A stretch of DNA of 64,000 bases from Streptomyces fodineus (GCF_001735805.1 NZ_CP017248.1:1488001-1552000); one strand, 5' to 3'. Counted from the first letter of the stretch, positions 26,227-35,233 are shown. Numbers and translations: made by a program. The notes: a model not told the origin generated them from the letters alone.

Positions 26227-26669
26227 GGTACCTCCCGGTGGAGTGGGTGAGGCTCCCCATTATGGTCGGCGCCTCCGACAGCCCGGCCCGGCCGGGGTGC
26301 CCCTGTGGATCCGGCGCGGCACCGCTGAACGCCCATCCGGCACATTGACAGGCTTCGGACCGGCTCCGGATACTGACCGGTGATTCAGTAGCAGACTGCG
26401 CAGGATGCCGAGACCGCCGCACGGGACGCACGCTGAATCCGGTGCCCGTGGGCCTCGGCGCCGAGGTCGGCGAACCGCACCGGCAGGTGCGCGTGCCGAG
26501 CGGCGGCGGCAGACTGCGGTTCACCCTGCGGGAACCGGCGACCGCCGTACAGCTCCAACTCCCGTTGCCCAGCGTTCCCACCGCGCCGGCGCGCGTCCTC
26601 GCCGAGGCCCTGCACCGGCCCCGGTCCCGGTCCCGGTCCCACCCTGATCACCGTCCCCGAGGAGATCCC
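26227..26669 (+). promoter_or_regulatory. Promoter and long leader of the amino-acid dehydrogenase gene
   Basis: TTGACA (26345-26350) and GATACT (26369-26374), spaced by 18 bases, form a strong housekeeping-type promoter. Transcription would begin about 290 bases before the ATG at 26670. The intervening DNA has an in-frame open stretch from a GTG at 26442 (GLGAEVGEPHRQVRVPSGGG and so on) with no ribosome site, so it is more likely leader or a gene remnant than an N-terminal extension. A second promoter nearer the ATG is possible. Confidence 0.5.
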
Positions 26670-27854
26670 ATGACCGCCCCCGCTCCCCTGATGTCGCTCG
26701 TCTGGACCGACCACGTCACCGGCCGCCAGGGCTTCCTCGTCGTGGACCGGCTGGTGCGCGGCGTGGCCAGCGGCGGGCTGCGGATGCGCCCCGGCTGCAC
26801 CTTGGAGGAGGTGGCGGGGCTCGCCCGGGGCATGACGATGAAGGAGGCCCTGCACTACGACCCCGAGGCCCGTTACGTCCCCCTGGGCGGCGCCAAGGGC
26901 GGCATCGACTGCGACCCCCGGGATCCGCGGGCGTACGGGCTGCTGGTCCGGTATCTGCGCGCCATGCGGCCGTACATCGAGAGCTGCTGGACCACCGGCG
27001 AGGATCTCGGCCTCACCCAGGACCTGGTGGACCGTGCGGCGGCCGAGGCGGGACTGGTCTCCTCCATCCAGGCGGTGTACCCGCTGCTGGACGATGAGGC
27101 GACGGCCCGCAAGCGGCTCGCGGACGCCTTCGCGGTCGAGGTGGACGGCATCGGCCTGGACGAACTGGCCGGCGGCTGCGGGGTGGCCGAGTCGGTGCTC
27201 GCGGCACTGGACCGGGCGTCCGTGCCGTACGCGGGCACCCGGGTGGCCGTGCAGGGGCTCGGCACGATGGGCGGGGCCACCGCGCGGTTCCTCGCGCGGG
27301 CGGGCCTGTCCGTGGTCGCGGTCGCCGACATCAAGGGCACGATCGCCAATCCGGCGGGGCTGGACGTCGAGGCGCTGCTCGCCGCGCGGGACGGTCACGG
27401 CACCGTCGACCGCCGTGTGCTGCGCCCCGGCGACCGCGAACTGCCCGGCGACGCCTGGCTGTCCGCCGACGCGGAGGTGCTTGTGCCGGCGGCCGTGTCG
27501 TACGCGATCGACACCGTCGGCCAGGACCGGATCCGCGCCCGCTGGATTGTCGAGGCCGCCAACATGCCCGTGCTGCCCGAGGCGGAGGAGCTGCTGGCCG
27601 CGCGCGGGGTGACCGTGCTGCCGGACGTGGTGGTCAACTCCGGTACGAACGCCTGGTGGTGGTGGACCCTGTTCGGTGACATCGGCGCCGATGCCGAGGA
27701 GGCGTTCGCGCACATCCGGCGCTCCATGCGGGCCCTGGTCGAGCTGATGCTGGACCGCGCGGACGCCGACGGTACGACCCCGCGAACGGCCGCACACGCC
27801 CTGGTGACCGACCGGCTGCCGGTGATCGCGGACCGGTTCGGCTGGTACCGGTGA
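26670..27854 (+). CDS. Glu/Leu/Phe/Val dehydrogenase family protein
   Basis: A 394-residue oxidative deaminase. The substrate domain has GGLRMRPGCTLEEVAGLARG, then MTMKEAL and LGGAKGGIDCDPRD with the catalytic lysine region. The NAD domain starts at VAVQGLGTMGGATARFLARA near residue 195. GGAG precedes the ATG at 26670. It differs from tetrameric leucine dehydrogenases in length and in WWWWTLFG near the end. The exact amino acid is unclear. Confidence 0.9.
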   Translation: MTAPAPLMSLVWTDHVTGRQGFLVVDRLVRGVASGGLRMRPGCTLEEVAGLARGMTMKEALHYDPEARYVPLGGAKGGIDCDPRDPRAYGLLVRYLRAMRPYIESCWTTGEDLGLTQDLVDRAAAEAGLVSSIQAVYPLLDDEATARKRLADAFAVEVDGIGLDELAGGCGVAESVLAALDRASVPYAGTRVAVQGLGTMGGATARFLARAGLSVVAVADIKGTIANPAGLDVEALLAARDGHGTVDRRVLRPGDRELPGDAWLSADAEVLVPAAVSYAIDTVGQDRIRARWIVEAANMPVLPEAEELLAARGVTVLPDVVVNSGTNAWWWWTLFGDIGADAEEAFAHIRRSMRALVELMLDRADADGTTPRTAAHALVTDRLPVIADRFGWYR

Positions 27855-27855
27855 G

Positions 27856-27911
27856 GGGGCCCGTCGAGCCTCCCCCGAACGCGCTCCGAGCAGGCCGGAG
27901 GAACGGGCCCC
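27856..27911 (+). terminator. Hairpin after the dehydrogenase gene
   Basis: GGGGCCCGT and ACGGGCCCC pair perfectly across a loop of about 38 bases, beginning one base after the stop codon. The long loop makes it weak as a terminator, but it is placed correctly, and the next gene has its own start 38 bases later. Confidence 0.4.
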
Positions 27912-27948
27912 TTCGGTGCTGTCCCTGACAACGGATTAGGGTGACCAT

Positions 27949-28563
27949 GTGGCGAGAGTGCGGTTGAGCGTGGCCGAGCGGCGGGAGGAGCTGCTGCGGG
28001 CCGCCATCGGGCAGATCGAGGTGCGGGGCGTGGCGGCCGTCAGGATCGCCGACGTGGCCGCGGCGCTCGGGGTGAGCAACGCGCTGGTGCTGTACCACTT
28101 CTCGACCAAGGAGAAGCTGGTCGCGGCGGCGTTCGCCTACGCGGCACAGGACGACCTCGCACATCTGCGCAAGCTGCTGGGCCGGCGGACGTCCGCACTG
28201 CGCCGGCTGCGGGCCGCGGTGCGCTGGTACGCGCCGACCGGGCAGGCCAAGGGCTGGCGGCTGTGGATCGAGGGCTGGGCCGTGGCCCTGCGCGAGCCCG
28301 CCCTGCGGGAGGTCACCCGGGACCTGGACCGGCAGTGGAAGGCCGCGATCGCCGACGTCCTCGCCGAGGGTGTGGCGGCGAGCGAGTTCGCCTGCGCCGA
28401 CCCGGCAGGCGCCGCGCTGCGACTGACCGCGCTGCTGGACGGGCTGGCGGTCCAGCTGACGTCGTACCCGGGAGCGGTGCCACGGGCGCGCGCGCAGGAG
28501 TGGGTCGACGACGCGCTCGCCCGGGAACTGGGCCTGGAGCGGAGCGCGTTGACCGAACGCTAG
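27949..28563 (+). CDS. TetR family transcriptional regulator
   Basis: A 204-residue regulator. The helix-turn-helix is at residues 8-55 (RREELLRAAIGQIEVRGVAA, VAAALGVSNALVLYHFSTKE), and the C-terminal half matches the BetI/TetR_C type (WRLWIEGWAVALREPALREV). GTG start. It lies 94 bases after the amino-acid dehydrogenase on the same strand and may regulate it. Ligand unknown. Confidence 0.9.
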   Translation: MARVRLSVAERREELLRAAIGQIEVRGVAAVRIADVAAALGVSNALVLYHFSTKEKLVAAAFAYAAQDDLAHLRKLLGRRTSALRRLRAAVRWYAPTGQAKGWRLWIEGWAVALREPALREVTRDLDRQWKAAIADVLAEGVAASEFACADPAGAALRLTALLDGLAVQLTSYPGAVPRARAQEWVDDALARELGLERSALTER

Positions 28564-28610
28564 ACCTTCACCCGCCTCGCGCCGCGCCGCCTCGGCCGCG
28601 GGGTTCGGTC

Positions 28611-28663
28611 GCCGGCCGGAAGACCGCGAAGTACCGGGCCGGCCGGAAGACCGCGAAGTACCG
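28611..28663 (+). repeat. Two-copy tandem repeat, 27-base period
   Basis: A 26-base unit starting GCCGGCCGGAAGACCGCGAA is repeated exactly at 28611 and 28638. One frame would encode AGRKTAKYR twice. It lies in the 332-base gap between the TetR and GDSL genes, in a region that otherwise has no gene. It may be a slippage product. Confidence 0.8.
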
Positions 28664-28849
28664 CACCGCTCGGCGCCCCTCGGCATCGCGCAGTCCCCGA
28701 CCGGGTCCCGGTCCTTCCGTGCGCCACCGGCGTCACCGGAGCGGCTCGCACCGCAGAACTCCGGACACCGTGACCACCACCGTCGTCGGCGATGTCCGCA
28801 GGCACCACGCCCCCACCCGCACCGAGGCGCCCCCGCCCCAAGCACAGCC

Positions 28850-28884
28850 GTGCCCCGCACCGCGATCCACGCGGTGCGGGGCAC
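28850..28884 (-). terminator. Strong hairpin terminator of the GDSL gene
   Basis: GTGCCCCGCACCGCG pairs perfectly with CGCGGTGCGGGGCAC across a 5-base loop, a 15-bp GC-rich stem. It lies 12 bases beyond the GDSL stop codon on the minus strand and also faces the TetR gene, so it may act bidirectionally. No U-tract, as is common in Streptomyces. Confidence 0.8.
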
Positions 28885-28895
28885 GCCGTCGTGGC

Positions 28896-29714
28896 TCAGG
28901 CCACCGAAGCGATCCGCATCTTGATGTCGTCGGGCGACAAGGTGCCCTTCGCTGTGACGTGGTCGCCGGAGGACTCGCCGCGCAGACGGCGGCCGATCCA
29001 CGGGACGAGGTACTCACGGGCCCAGTGGACGTCGTCGCGACGGATGTCCAGGGTGCCCCGGGGCGGCTGCGGCGGCCACGGCTGCTCCGGGTCGGCCGGG
29101 ATCCGCAGGCCGAGGGCCTGGCCGGCGCGCAGCGCCACGCGCGTGTGCCCCTCGGGCGAGAGATGGAGGCGGTCGCTGTCCCAGGCCCTGCGGTCCTGCA
29201 CGGACTTCAGGGACCACAGGTCGAGCACGGGACAGCCGTACCGGTCGGCGATGGCGCGGACGTGCCCGTTGTACGTGGCGATCTTGCCGCGCAGATGCTT
29301 GAGCAAGGGGACGCCCCTGGTGTCGAAGCCGGTCGTCACCAGCACCGTGCCCGCGGCCTCGGTCAGCTGGGCCACGGCCCGTTCGAAGCGCTCGGCCACC
29401 TCGTCCGGGTCGGTGCCGGGGCGGATGATGTCGTTGCCGCCCGCACAGAAGGAGACCAGGTCCGGGGCCAGTTCGACGGCCTTCGGGAGCTGGTCCTGCA
29501 CGATCTGGTCGAGCAGCTTCCCGCGTACCGCGAGATTGGTGTATTTGAAGTCGCCTTCGGGCCGCCGGTCGGCGAGCAGTACCGCGAACCGGTCGGCCCA
29601 GCCCACGAACGCCCCGTCGGGCCCGGGGTCGCCGACGCCCTCGGTGAAGCTGTCCCCCACCGCCACGTACGACCCGATCACTGATCTGTTGTCATTCTTC
29701 GAATCGTCTGCCAC
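28896..29714 (-). CDS. SGNH/GDSL-family hydrolase
   Basis: A 272-residue esterase/lipase-like protein. Block I is AVGDSFTEGVGD with the nucleophile Ser, the block II Gly is in NLAVRGKLLDQIV, block III is CAGGND, and block V is SDRLHLSPEGH with the catalytic Asp and His. There is no signal peptide, so it acts in the cytoplasm unless exported otherwise. The GTG at 29714 is the start. Length is somewhat above the family average, with a C-terminal extension rich in Pro and Arg. Substrate unknown. Confidence 0.92.
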   Translation of the reverse strand: MADDSKNDNRSVIGSYVAVGDSFTEGVGDPGPDGAFVGWADRFAVLLADRRPEGDFKYTNLAVRGKLLDQIVQDQLPKAVELAPDLVSFCAGGNDIIRPGTDPDEVAERFERAVAQLTEAAGTVLVTTGFDTRGVPLLKHLRGKIATYNGHVRAIADRYGCPVLDLWSLKSVQDRRAWDSDRLHLSPEGHTRVALRAGQALGLRIPADPEQPWPPQPPRGTLDIRRDDVHWAREYLVPWIGRRLRGESSGDHVTAKGTLSPDDIKMRIASVA

Positions 29715-29898
29715 GAAGGACCATGATTCACCTTCGGATGTGACCTACGCGACCGTAAGGAGGGGTTGACGAACGGTGAGATGAGCCACTCTTAAATAAT
29801 TTGCCAATCCAGGAATACGGCTGCCCACCGAAGGCCGGGCCAGGGTAGGCCGGACCAGGGTTGCCGGTCGCGCCGAGGCCAATTTTCGAACATAGGGG

Positions 29899-31971
29899 TC
29901 AGATGCGACGGAGGCGGAGAACCGTCGCGTCCAGGTCGCCCTTGAGTCCGGTGCGCAGCCCGTGGTGCAACAGGACGGCGCCCCGGTGGACTTCGCCCGT
30001 TTCGCGACATGCGTACGACGCCGTCGGGTCGAGTCCGCGCAGCCGCAGCGCCGGGACCGGCTCGCCGTAGCTCTGCGCCTGGAGCCAGGCGAGGACCACC
30101 GCCTCCTCCCCCTTGACGTACTGCACGGCACTCAGGCCGCCGGCCGGAGGCCGCAGCCGGTACAGCTCGCCGTGCTGGACGACCGGGCGGATCTCCTTGT
30201 AGAGCCCGACCCACTGCCGGGCCTCGGCCAACTCCTCATCGGTCCACTCGGTGAGGTCGCCGCCGACCCCGAGGACGCCCGCCATGGCGCTGACGAAACG
30301 GAACCGCAGCGTGCTGACCCGGCCGTTGAGCTGGGTGTTCGGGCTGTCGGTGACCCAGGCGGCCATGACCCGGGCGGGGTGGATCTGGCTGAAGCCGTGC
30401 TGGATGGCGAGCCGGTCCAGCGGGTCGGTGTTGTCGGAGGTCCACACCTGGTCGGTACGGCTCAGCACACCCAGGTCGATCCGGCCGCCGCCGCCCGAGC
30501 AGGACTCGAAGGCAACGCCCGGGTGGGCCGCACGGAGCCGGTCCAGCAGGGCGTACAGGGCGCGGACGTGGTCCACCCACAGGCGCTGCGGATACGGCTC
30601 GCCGGGCCAGCCGGCGTCGGTGAAGCAGCGGTTGAAGTCCCACTTCACATAGTCGATCGGGGCGCTGGAGAGGAGGGTGTCCAGCCGCTCCCAGAGGTAC
30701 TCCTGGACGTCCTCGCGGGCGAGGTTGAGGACGAGCTGATTGCGCAGTTCCGTGCGCCTGCGCCCAGGTTGGTACTGCACCCAGTCGGGATGGGCGCGGT
30801 ACAGGTCGCTGTCCGGGTTGACCATCTCGGGCTCGACCCAGATGCCGAACTGCATGCCGAGGCCGTGCACCTGCTCGGCGAGGGGCTTCAGGCCCCGCGG
30901 GAAGCGGTCGGGGTTGGGGGTCCAGTCGCCGAGGCCCGCCCGGTCGCTGGTGCGGGCACCGAACCAGCCGTCGTCCACCACGAACAGCTCCACGCCGATC
31001 CCGGCGGCCCGGCGGGCCAGCGCGAGCTGCTGCTCCTCGGAGATGTCGAAGTTCGTCGCCTCCCAGGAGTTGAAGAGCACCGGCCGGTCCCGCTCGGCGT
31101 CCGGGATGACGTGCGCGCGCTGGTAGGCGTGCCAGGTGCGGCTGGCGCCGCCGAAGCCGCCGTCGCTCCACAGGCCCGCGAAGACGGGTGTGGTGTACGA
31201 CTCCCCCGGCTGGAGGAGCAGCAGGCCCGAGTCGTCGTAGCCGGCGCCGCCGGTGATCTGCACGCGCGCGTCCGGGAGTTGGGCGATCGCGATGCGCCAG
31301 GAGCCGGACCAGCCGAGCGCGCAGCCGTAGACCTCGCCGTGCTCCTCGGTGGCGTCGGTGTCGAGCGCCACCCAGGGCAGGTGCTGGTGGCCGGTGTGTC
31401 CGCGGCGGCTGCCGATGACCGTCTCGCCGTAGGTGAGCGGTGCGGCGGTCAGCCGGGACTCGGCGGCCCAGCGGCCGTGCAGCTGGGACAGCCGCCAGCC
31501 GTCGCGCTCGGGCAGGGTCCAGGTGGCCGCGTCGGCGCGCAGCAGCTCCACGCGTGCGTGCGTGCCGTTCGCCACGGTGACCCGGCGCTCGACGACGTCG
31601 CCGCGCATCCGGTAGTGCAGGGTGACCGCGAGGCCGTCGTCGTCGAAGCGCAGTCTCAGCTCGTCGCCCTCCGTCTGGTACGACACGAAACGCCACTCGG
31701 TGCCGCGTCGCTCGTCGGTGCGCACGGACAGGGCCGGGCGGACGAAGCGGGGGCCGCCCTCGACGGGGTACTCCTCGCGGCCGTCGAGCGGGGACTCGAA
31801 GGGCCAGTAGCCGGGCAGCGGGTCCCCGGCCAGGGCCTCCGCGTCGGCGAGGGCGATGCGCGGCCCCCAGTGCAGGTGGAGCAGCTCGTCCGCGTCGGTG
31901 AGATGCAGGGCATAACTGCTGGTGGGCCCCGAGAGGAGCCAGGTACGACCGTCTTCGGCGATGTCCACCAC
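29899..31971 (-). CDS. Alpha-galactosidase, GH36 family
   Basis: A 690-residue glycoside hydrolase. An N-terminal beta-sandwich is followed by the catalytic barrel. The nucleophile Asp is in DYVKWDFNRCFTDA, the CSGGGGRIDLG loop binds substrate, and the acid/base Asp is in QVWTSDNTDPLDRL. Other family marks are LFVVDDGWFGARTSD and FGIWVEPEMVNPDS. No signal peptide, so it cleaves internalised alpha-galactosides (melibiose, raffinose). GAGG lies before GTG codons at 31971 and 31968; the TTG at 32004 has no ribosome site. Likely regulated through the direct repeats upstream. Confidence 0.95.
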   Translation of the reverse strand: MVDIAEDGRTWLLSGPTSSYALHLTDADELLHLHWGPRIALADAEALAGDPLPGYWPFESPLDGREEYPVEGGPRFVRPALSVRTDERRGTEWRFVSYQTEGDELRLRFDDDGLAVTLHYRMRGDVVERRVTVANGTHARVELLRADAATWTLPERDGWRLSQLHGRWAAESRLTAAPLTYGETVIGSRRGHTGHQHLPWVALDTDATEEHGEVYGCALGWSGSWRIAIAQLPDARVQITGGAGYDDSGLLLLQPGESYTTPVFAGLWSDGGFGGASRTWHAYQRAHVIPDAERDRPVLFNSWEATNFDISEEQQLALARRAAGIGVELFVVDDGWFGARTSDRAGLGDWTPNPDRFPRGLKPLAEQVHGLGMQFGIWVEPEMVNPDSDLYRAHPDWVQYQPGRRRTELRNQLVLNLAREDVQEYLWERLDTLLSSAPIDYVKWDFNRCFTDAGWPGEPYPQRLWVDHVRALYALLDRLRAAHPGVAFESCSGGGGRIDLGVLSRTDQVWTSDNTDPLDRLAIQHGFSQIHPARVMAAWVTDSPNTQLNGRVSTLRFRFVSAMAGVLGVGGDLTEWTDEELAEARQWVGLYKEIRPVVQHGELYRLRPPAGGLSAVQYVKGEEAVVLAWLQAQSYGEPVPALRLRGLDPTASYACRETGEVHRGAVLLHHGLRTGLKGDLDATVLRLRRI

Positions 31972-31984
31972 TAAGACCTCACAG

Positions 31985-32013
31985 GTGCCAACAGATCCGC
32001 TCAAGTGCCAACA
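31985..32013. promoter_or_regulatory. Direct-repeat operator upstream of the alpha-galactosidase
   Basis: GTGCCAACA occurs at 31985-31993 and 32005-32013, 20 bases apart (two helical turns), immediately upstream of the alpha-galactosidase start. On the coding strand it reads TGTTGGCAC twice. This suggests a repressor or activator site for sugar control; the regulator is not in the window. Confidence 0.6.
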
Positions 32014-32142
32014 TCATCGGGCGGTGCGGGCCTGGTGACAATGCCTGTGGACAACTCCTTGCCCGAGGAAACCGATGTCGTATGGTCGACGGAGTGCCCG
32101 CCGACGAGCCGCGACGGCGGGGCCCGACCGAGAGGAGCCCCC

Positions 32143-32940
32143 GTGACGCAGCAGGTCCCGTCGACCGAGCCGGAGCTGGCCGGAGTGCGCAATTTCCGTG
32201 ACGTCGGCGGACTGCCGACCGTGGACGGGCGGCGGGTGCGGCACGGCGTACTGTTCCGCAGCGGCCATCTGGCGCACGCGACCGAGGACGACGCGGCCTT
32301 CCTCGCCTCCCTGGGCCTGCACACGGTCTTCGACTTCCGCAACGCGGCCGACCAGCAGCTGGAGGGCCCGGACGTCGAGCTGCCCGGCGTGCGGAACGTG
32401 AACCTGCCGCTGAGCGACCCGGCGGACGGCGCCGAGTTCTGGAAGATGGTCCGCGACGGCGACCTCGACCAGCTGCGCGGCATCCTCGCCGACGGCAAGG
32501 GGGCGGCCCGGATGATCGCCTCGTACCGGTCGATCGTCAAGGAGCGCACCGCCGAGCACTCCCGGGTGCTGCGGGCGCTCGCCGAGGACAGCGTGCCCGC
32601 CCTGATGCACTGCGCGGCGGGCAAGGACCGCGCGGGCATCTCCATAGCCGTGACGCTCCTCGCGCTGGGCGTGGAGCGCGAGGCGATCGTCGTCGACTAC
32701 CTGGAGTCCAACGCCAAGCACCGGCGCTACAAGGTCCGCCGCAGCGGCAGCGCGGAGACCGCCTACACCCCGGAGGTCATGGAGCTGCTGAGCCCCCTCT
32801 TCGACGCCCGCGCCGAGTACCTCCAGGCCGCGTTCGAGACCATCGAGGAGACCTGGGGCGGCGTGGACACCTATCTGCACCAGGGCCTCGGCCTCACCCC
32901 GGAGTCCCGGGACCGGCTGCGCGAACGCCTGCTGGACTGA
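32143..32940 (+). CDS. Tyrosine-protein phosphatase
   Basis: A 265-residue phosphatase with the P-loop HCAAGKDRAGISIA (Cys-X5-Arg) near residue 150 and the N-terminal GVRNFRDVGGLPTVDGRRVR typical of bacterial Y_phosphatase3 proteins. These include phosphoinositide and phosphotyrosine phosphatases. GAGGAG precedes the GTG at 32143. It is soluble with no signal peptide, and convergent with the regulator/small-protein pair. Confidence 0.92.
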   Translation: MTQQVPSTEPELAGVRNFRDVGGLPTVDGRRVRHGVLFRSGHLAHATEDDAAFLASLGLHTVFDFRNAADQQLEGPDVELPGVRNVNLPLSDPADGAEFWKMVRDGDLDQLRGILADGKGAARMIASYRSIVKERTAEHSRVLRALAEDSVPALMHCAAGKDRAGISIAVTLLALGVEREAIVVDYLESNAKHRRYKVRRSGSAETAYTPEVMELLSPLFDARAEYLQAAFETIEETWGGVDTYLHQGLGLTPESRDRLRERLLD

Positions 32941-33002
32941 CCCGGTCGCGACGCAACCGCCCCGGCTATACCGCGCGCGAGTGGAAAGAGAACCGGCCTG
33001 GG

Positions 33003-33125
33003 TCAGTTCTTCGCCCCCAAGGCGAACAGCAGGAAGAGGAACGCCGCCAGGACATGGCCGACGGCGATGTAGATGATCAGGCGGATCCACAGGGCGCGGG
33101 GGAACTTCGTCTCGAGGTCGCTCAT
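33003..33125 (-). CDS. Small hydrophobic membrane protein (DUF6126-like)
   Basis: A 40-residue protein: MSDLETKFPRALWIRLIIYI followed by AVGHVLAAFLFLLFALGAKN. Residues about 13-37 form one transmembrane helix with a charged N-terminus. Its ATG overlaps the stop of the XRE-cupin gene as ATGA, so translation is coupled. This regulator plus small-membrane-protein pair is known to me from streptomycetes beside the hopanoid locus, but its function is unknown. It might act as a membrane tether or anti-regulator. Confidence 0.85.
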   Translation of the reverse strand: MSDLETKFPRALWIRLIIYIAVGHVLAAFLFLLFALGAKN

Positions 33126-33745
33126 GGCAGCTCTCCGGTCAGCGGGCCCAGGCACAGCGTGGCCGTGGGGCTCTGCAGCAGGGTGTGGACGAACAGCAGC
33201 TCGACGCCGTCGTGGTCCTCGGCGGCGAGCCGGTGCGGGGTCAGGGAGTCGAAGTGCGCGCTGTCGCCGGGCGCGAGCAGGTGCACGGCGTCACCGAGGC
33301 GCAGCCGCAGCCGGCCCCTGAGGACGTAGAGCCACTCCTCGCCGGGGTGGACGCGCACGATGTCGCCCTGCGAGCCGTACGGCACGCGTACGCGCAGGGC
33401 CTGCATGCCGCGGCCGGGCGCCCCGGCCTGGAAGTACGTCCAGCCGCCCGCCCGGGTCGGCTCCATGTCGCCGGCCCGCATGATCGCGTCCCGGTCGGCG
33501 ACCGTCTCGCCCAGCAGTTCGGAGACCGTCGTACCGTAGATACGGGCGAGGGCCAGCAGCATCGGCAGCGACGGCTGCCGCTGTCCCGTCTCCAGCCGGG
33601 ACAGATGGGCCGGTGAGAGCCCGGCGGCGCGGGCCGCGGCCTCCAGGGTGAGACCGGCGCGCCGGCGCAGTGCGCGCAGCTGCGGTGCGACGGCGGACAG
33701 CCCGTCGCCCGGGCCCGCCGGAGGCTCGGCGTCGGAAGCGTTCAT
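33122..33745 (-). CDS. XRE-cupin transcriptional regulator
   Basis: A 207-residue regulator. The XRE helix-turn-helix is at about residues 22-75 (LRALRRRAGLTLEAAARAAG, LSPAHLSRLETGQRQPSLPM), and a cupin beta-barrel runs from residue 115 to 200 (VRVHPGEEWLYVLRGRLRLR, LAPGDSAHFDSLTPHRL). Such proteins sense small molecules through the cupin. The ATG at 33745 has GGAGG but very close, so the 5-prime end is a little uncertain. It stands downstream of the hopanoid genes on their strand, with its own palindromic promoter region. Confidence 0.9.
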   Translation of the reverse strand: MNASDAEPPAGPGDGLSAVAPQLRALRRRAGLTLEAAARAAGLSPAHLSRLETGQRQPSLPMLLALARIYGTTVSELLGETVADRDAIMRAGDMEPTRAGGWTYFQAGAPGRGMQALRVRVPYGSQGDIVRVHPGEEWLYVLRGRLRLRLGDAVHLLAPGDSAHFDSLTPHRLAAEDHDGVELLFVHTLLQSPTATLCLGPLTGELP

Positions 33746-33765
33746 GCCTCCATTCAGGCCCAGGT

Positions 33766-33800
33766 TTGCCCAGTGGGCAATTTTATTGCCTCTCAGGCAA
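33766..33800. promoter_or_regulatory. Twin palindromic operator of the XRE-cupin gene
   Basis: TTGCCCAGTGGGCAA (33766-33780) and TTGCCTCTCAGGCAA (33786-33800) are two perfect palindromes with centres 20 bases apart. On the minus strand TAAAAT between them is a plausible -10. The pair lies just upstream of the regulator gene and just after the end of the aminotransferase gene. It should be the site where the XRE-cupin dimer pair autoregulates. Confidence 0.8.
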
Positions 33801-33847
33801 AAGCGGCGCGGCGCCACGGCCATCCACTGGGCCCCGCTGGGGACAGT

Positions 33848-35233
33848 TCAGCGGTTCGCCACCGCCTGCTTGATCAGGGTCTTGCCGAAGTCCCACATCA
33901 GGCCGCCGCCGCTGTGTGCGTCGTCCATCACGGCGGTGAACGCGTCCATGAACCGGTCGACGTCCGCCTCGTCGATGATCAGCGGCGGGATCAGCTTGAT
34001 CACCTCCAGGTGGTCGCCGGAGACCTGGGTGAGGATCCGGTGCCGCTGGAGCAGCGGTACGACGACCATCTGCGCGAACAGACCCTTGCGGGCGGCCTGG
34101 AGCATGGTCCAGCGGCTGCGCAGCTTCAGCGAGGAGGGCCTGCCGAACTCGATGCCGATCATCAGGCCCCGGCCGCGGACGTCGGCGAGCAGCTCGTACT
34201 TGTCGATCAGCGCGGTCAGCCGGGACTTCAGCAGCTCGCCGGTCCCGCGCACGCCCGCGACGATCTGCTCGTTCTCCATGACCGACAGCACCGCGAGGCC
34301 GCACGCCATCGCCTGGGCGTTGGAGCCGAAGCTCGCCGAGTGGACGAGGACCCGGTCCATGGACGAGTAGACCTTCTTGAAGATCCAGTCCTTGCCGACG
34401 GTGGCCCCGATGGGCACATAGCCGCCGGACAGCGCCTTGGCCACACACACCAGGTCCGGCTCCACGCCGTCCTCGTGCTGGTAGGCGTAGAAGTCGCCGG
34501 TGCGGCCGAGTCCGGTCTGCACCTCGTCGGCGATGAGCAGCGCCTTGTGCCGGTGCAGCAGCTCTTGGGCGGCGCGCAGATAGCCGGGCGGGGCCTCGTG
34601 CACCCCCTTGCCTTGGATCGGCTCCACGATCAGGGCCGCCACGTCGCCCTTCTTCAACTCCCGTGCCAGGGCGCCGAGATCACCGAGGGGTACGGCGGTG
34701 TCGGGCAGCAGCGGGGCGAAGCCGTCCCGGAAGCCGCTCTCGCCGTTGACCGACAGGGAGCCGGTGGTCAGGCCGTGGAAGGCGTGGTCGCAGTAGAGGA
34801 TCCGGGGCTTTCCGGTGGCGTACCGGGCGAACTTCAGGGCCGTCTCGACCGCCTCCGTGCCGCTGTTGCCGAAGAACACCCGGTCCAGGTGCGGGCTGTG
34901 GGCCAGGAGCCGTTCGGCGAGCAGGCCGGGCAGCGGTTGGCAGTCGAAGCGGGTGAGGTCGGCGAGGTCCAGGTCGAGTACGTCGTGCAGCGCCTTGCGG
35001 ACGACCGGGTGGTGGCGGCCGAGGCCCATCACCCCGAACCCGGCGAGCATGTCCAGGTGGTCGTTGCCGTCGGCGTCGAAGAAGTGGGCGCCCTCGGCCC
35101 GCTCGTAGACCTTGTCGAAGCCGATGGTGTGCAGCATGCGCGGGAGCTGCGGGTTGAGGTACTTGGTGTGCAGCTCGTAGCGTTCCGCTCCACGCTCGGC
35201 GAGCAGGGCGCCGAGGTCGAACTCCGTGCTCAT
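33848..35233 (-). CDS. Class III aminotransferase, hopanoid-associated (HpnO-like)
   Basis: A 461-residue PLP aminotransferase. Seen are [20 protein letters not shown] (PLP phosphate), the helix [20 protein letters not shown], and [14 protein letters not shown] with the Schiff-base lysine just before ALSGG (VAKALSGG). Class III members act on omega-amino groups. At this position in the operon it most likely converts ribosylhopane to aminobacteriohopanetriol, the role of HpnO. Its start overlaps the dxs stop as ATGA, and GGAGAGG precedes it. Confidence 0.88.
   Translation of the reverse strand: MSTEFDLGALLAERGAERYELHTKYLNPQLPRMLHTIGFDKVYERAEGAHFFDADGNDHLDMLAGFGVMGLGRHHPVVRKALHDVLDLDLADLTRFDCQPLPGLLAERLLAHSPHLDRVFFGNSGTEAVETALKFARYATGKPRILYCDHAFHGLTTGSLSVNGESGFRDGFAPLLPDTAVPLGDLGALARELKKGDVAALIVEPIQGKGVHEAPPGYLRAAQELLHRHKALLIADEVQTGLGRTGDFYAYQHEDGVEPDLVCVAKALSGGYVPIGATVGKDWIFKKVYSSMDRVLVHSASFGSNAQAMACGLAVLSVMENEQIVAGVRGTGELLKSRLTALIDKYELLADVRGRGLMIGIEFGRPSSLKLRSRWTMLQAARKGLFAQMVVVPLLQRHRILTQVSGDHLEVIKLIPPLIIDEADVDRFMDAFTAVMDDAHSGGGLMWDFGKTLIKQAVANR

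Noticed and set aside
26442..26669. In-frame N-terminal extension of the amino-acid dehydrogenase
   Set aside because: The GTG at 26442 has no ribosome site, and the family starts near the ATG at 26670, which has a good one. Kept only as a note on the leader.
28611..28663. Possible CRISPR-like repeat
   Set aside because: Only two adjacent copies with no spacers and no cas genes in the window.
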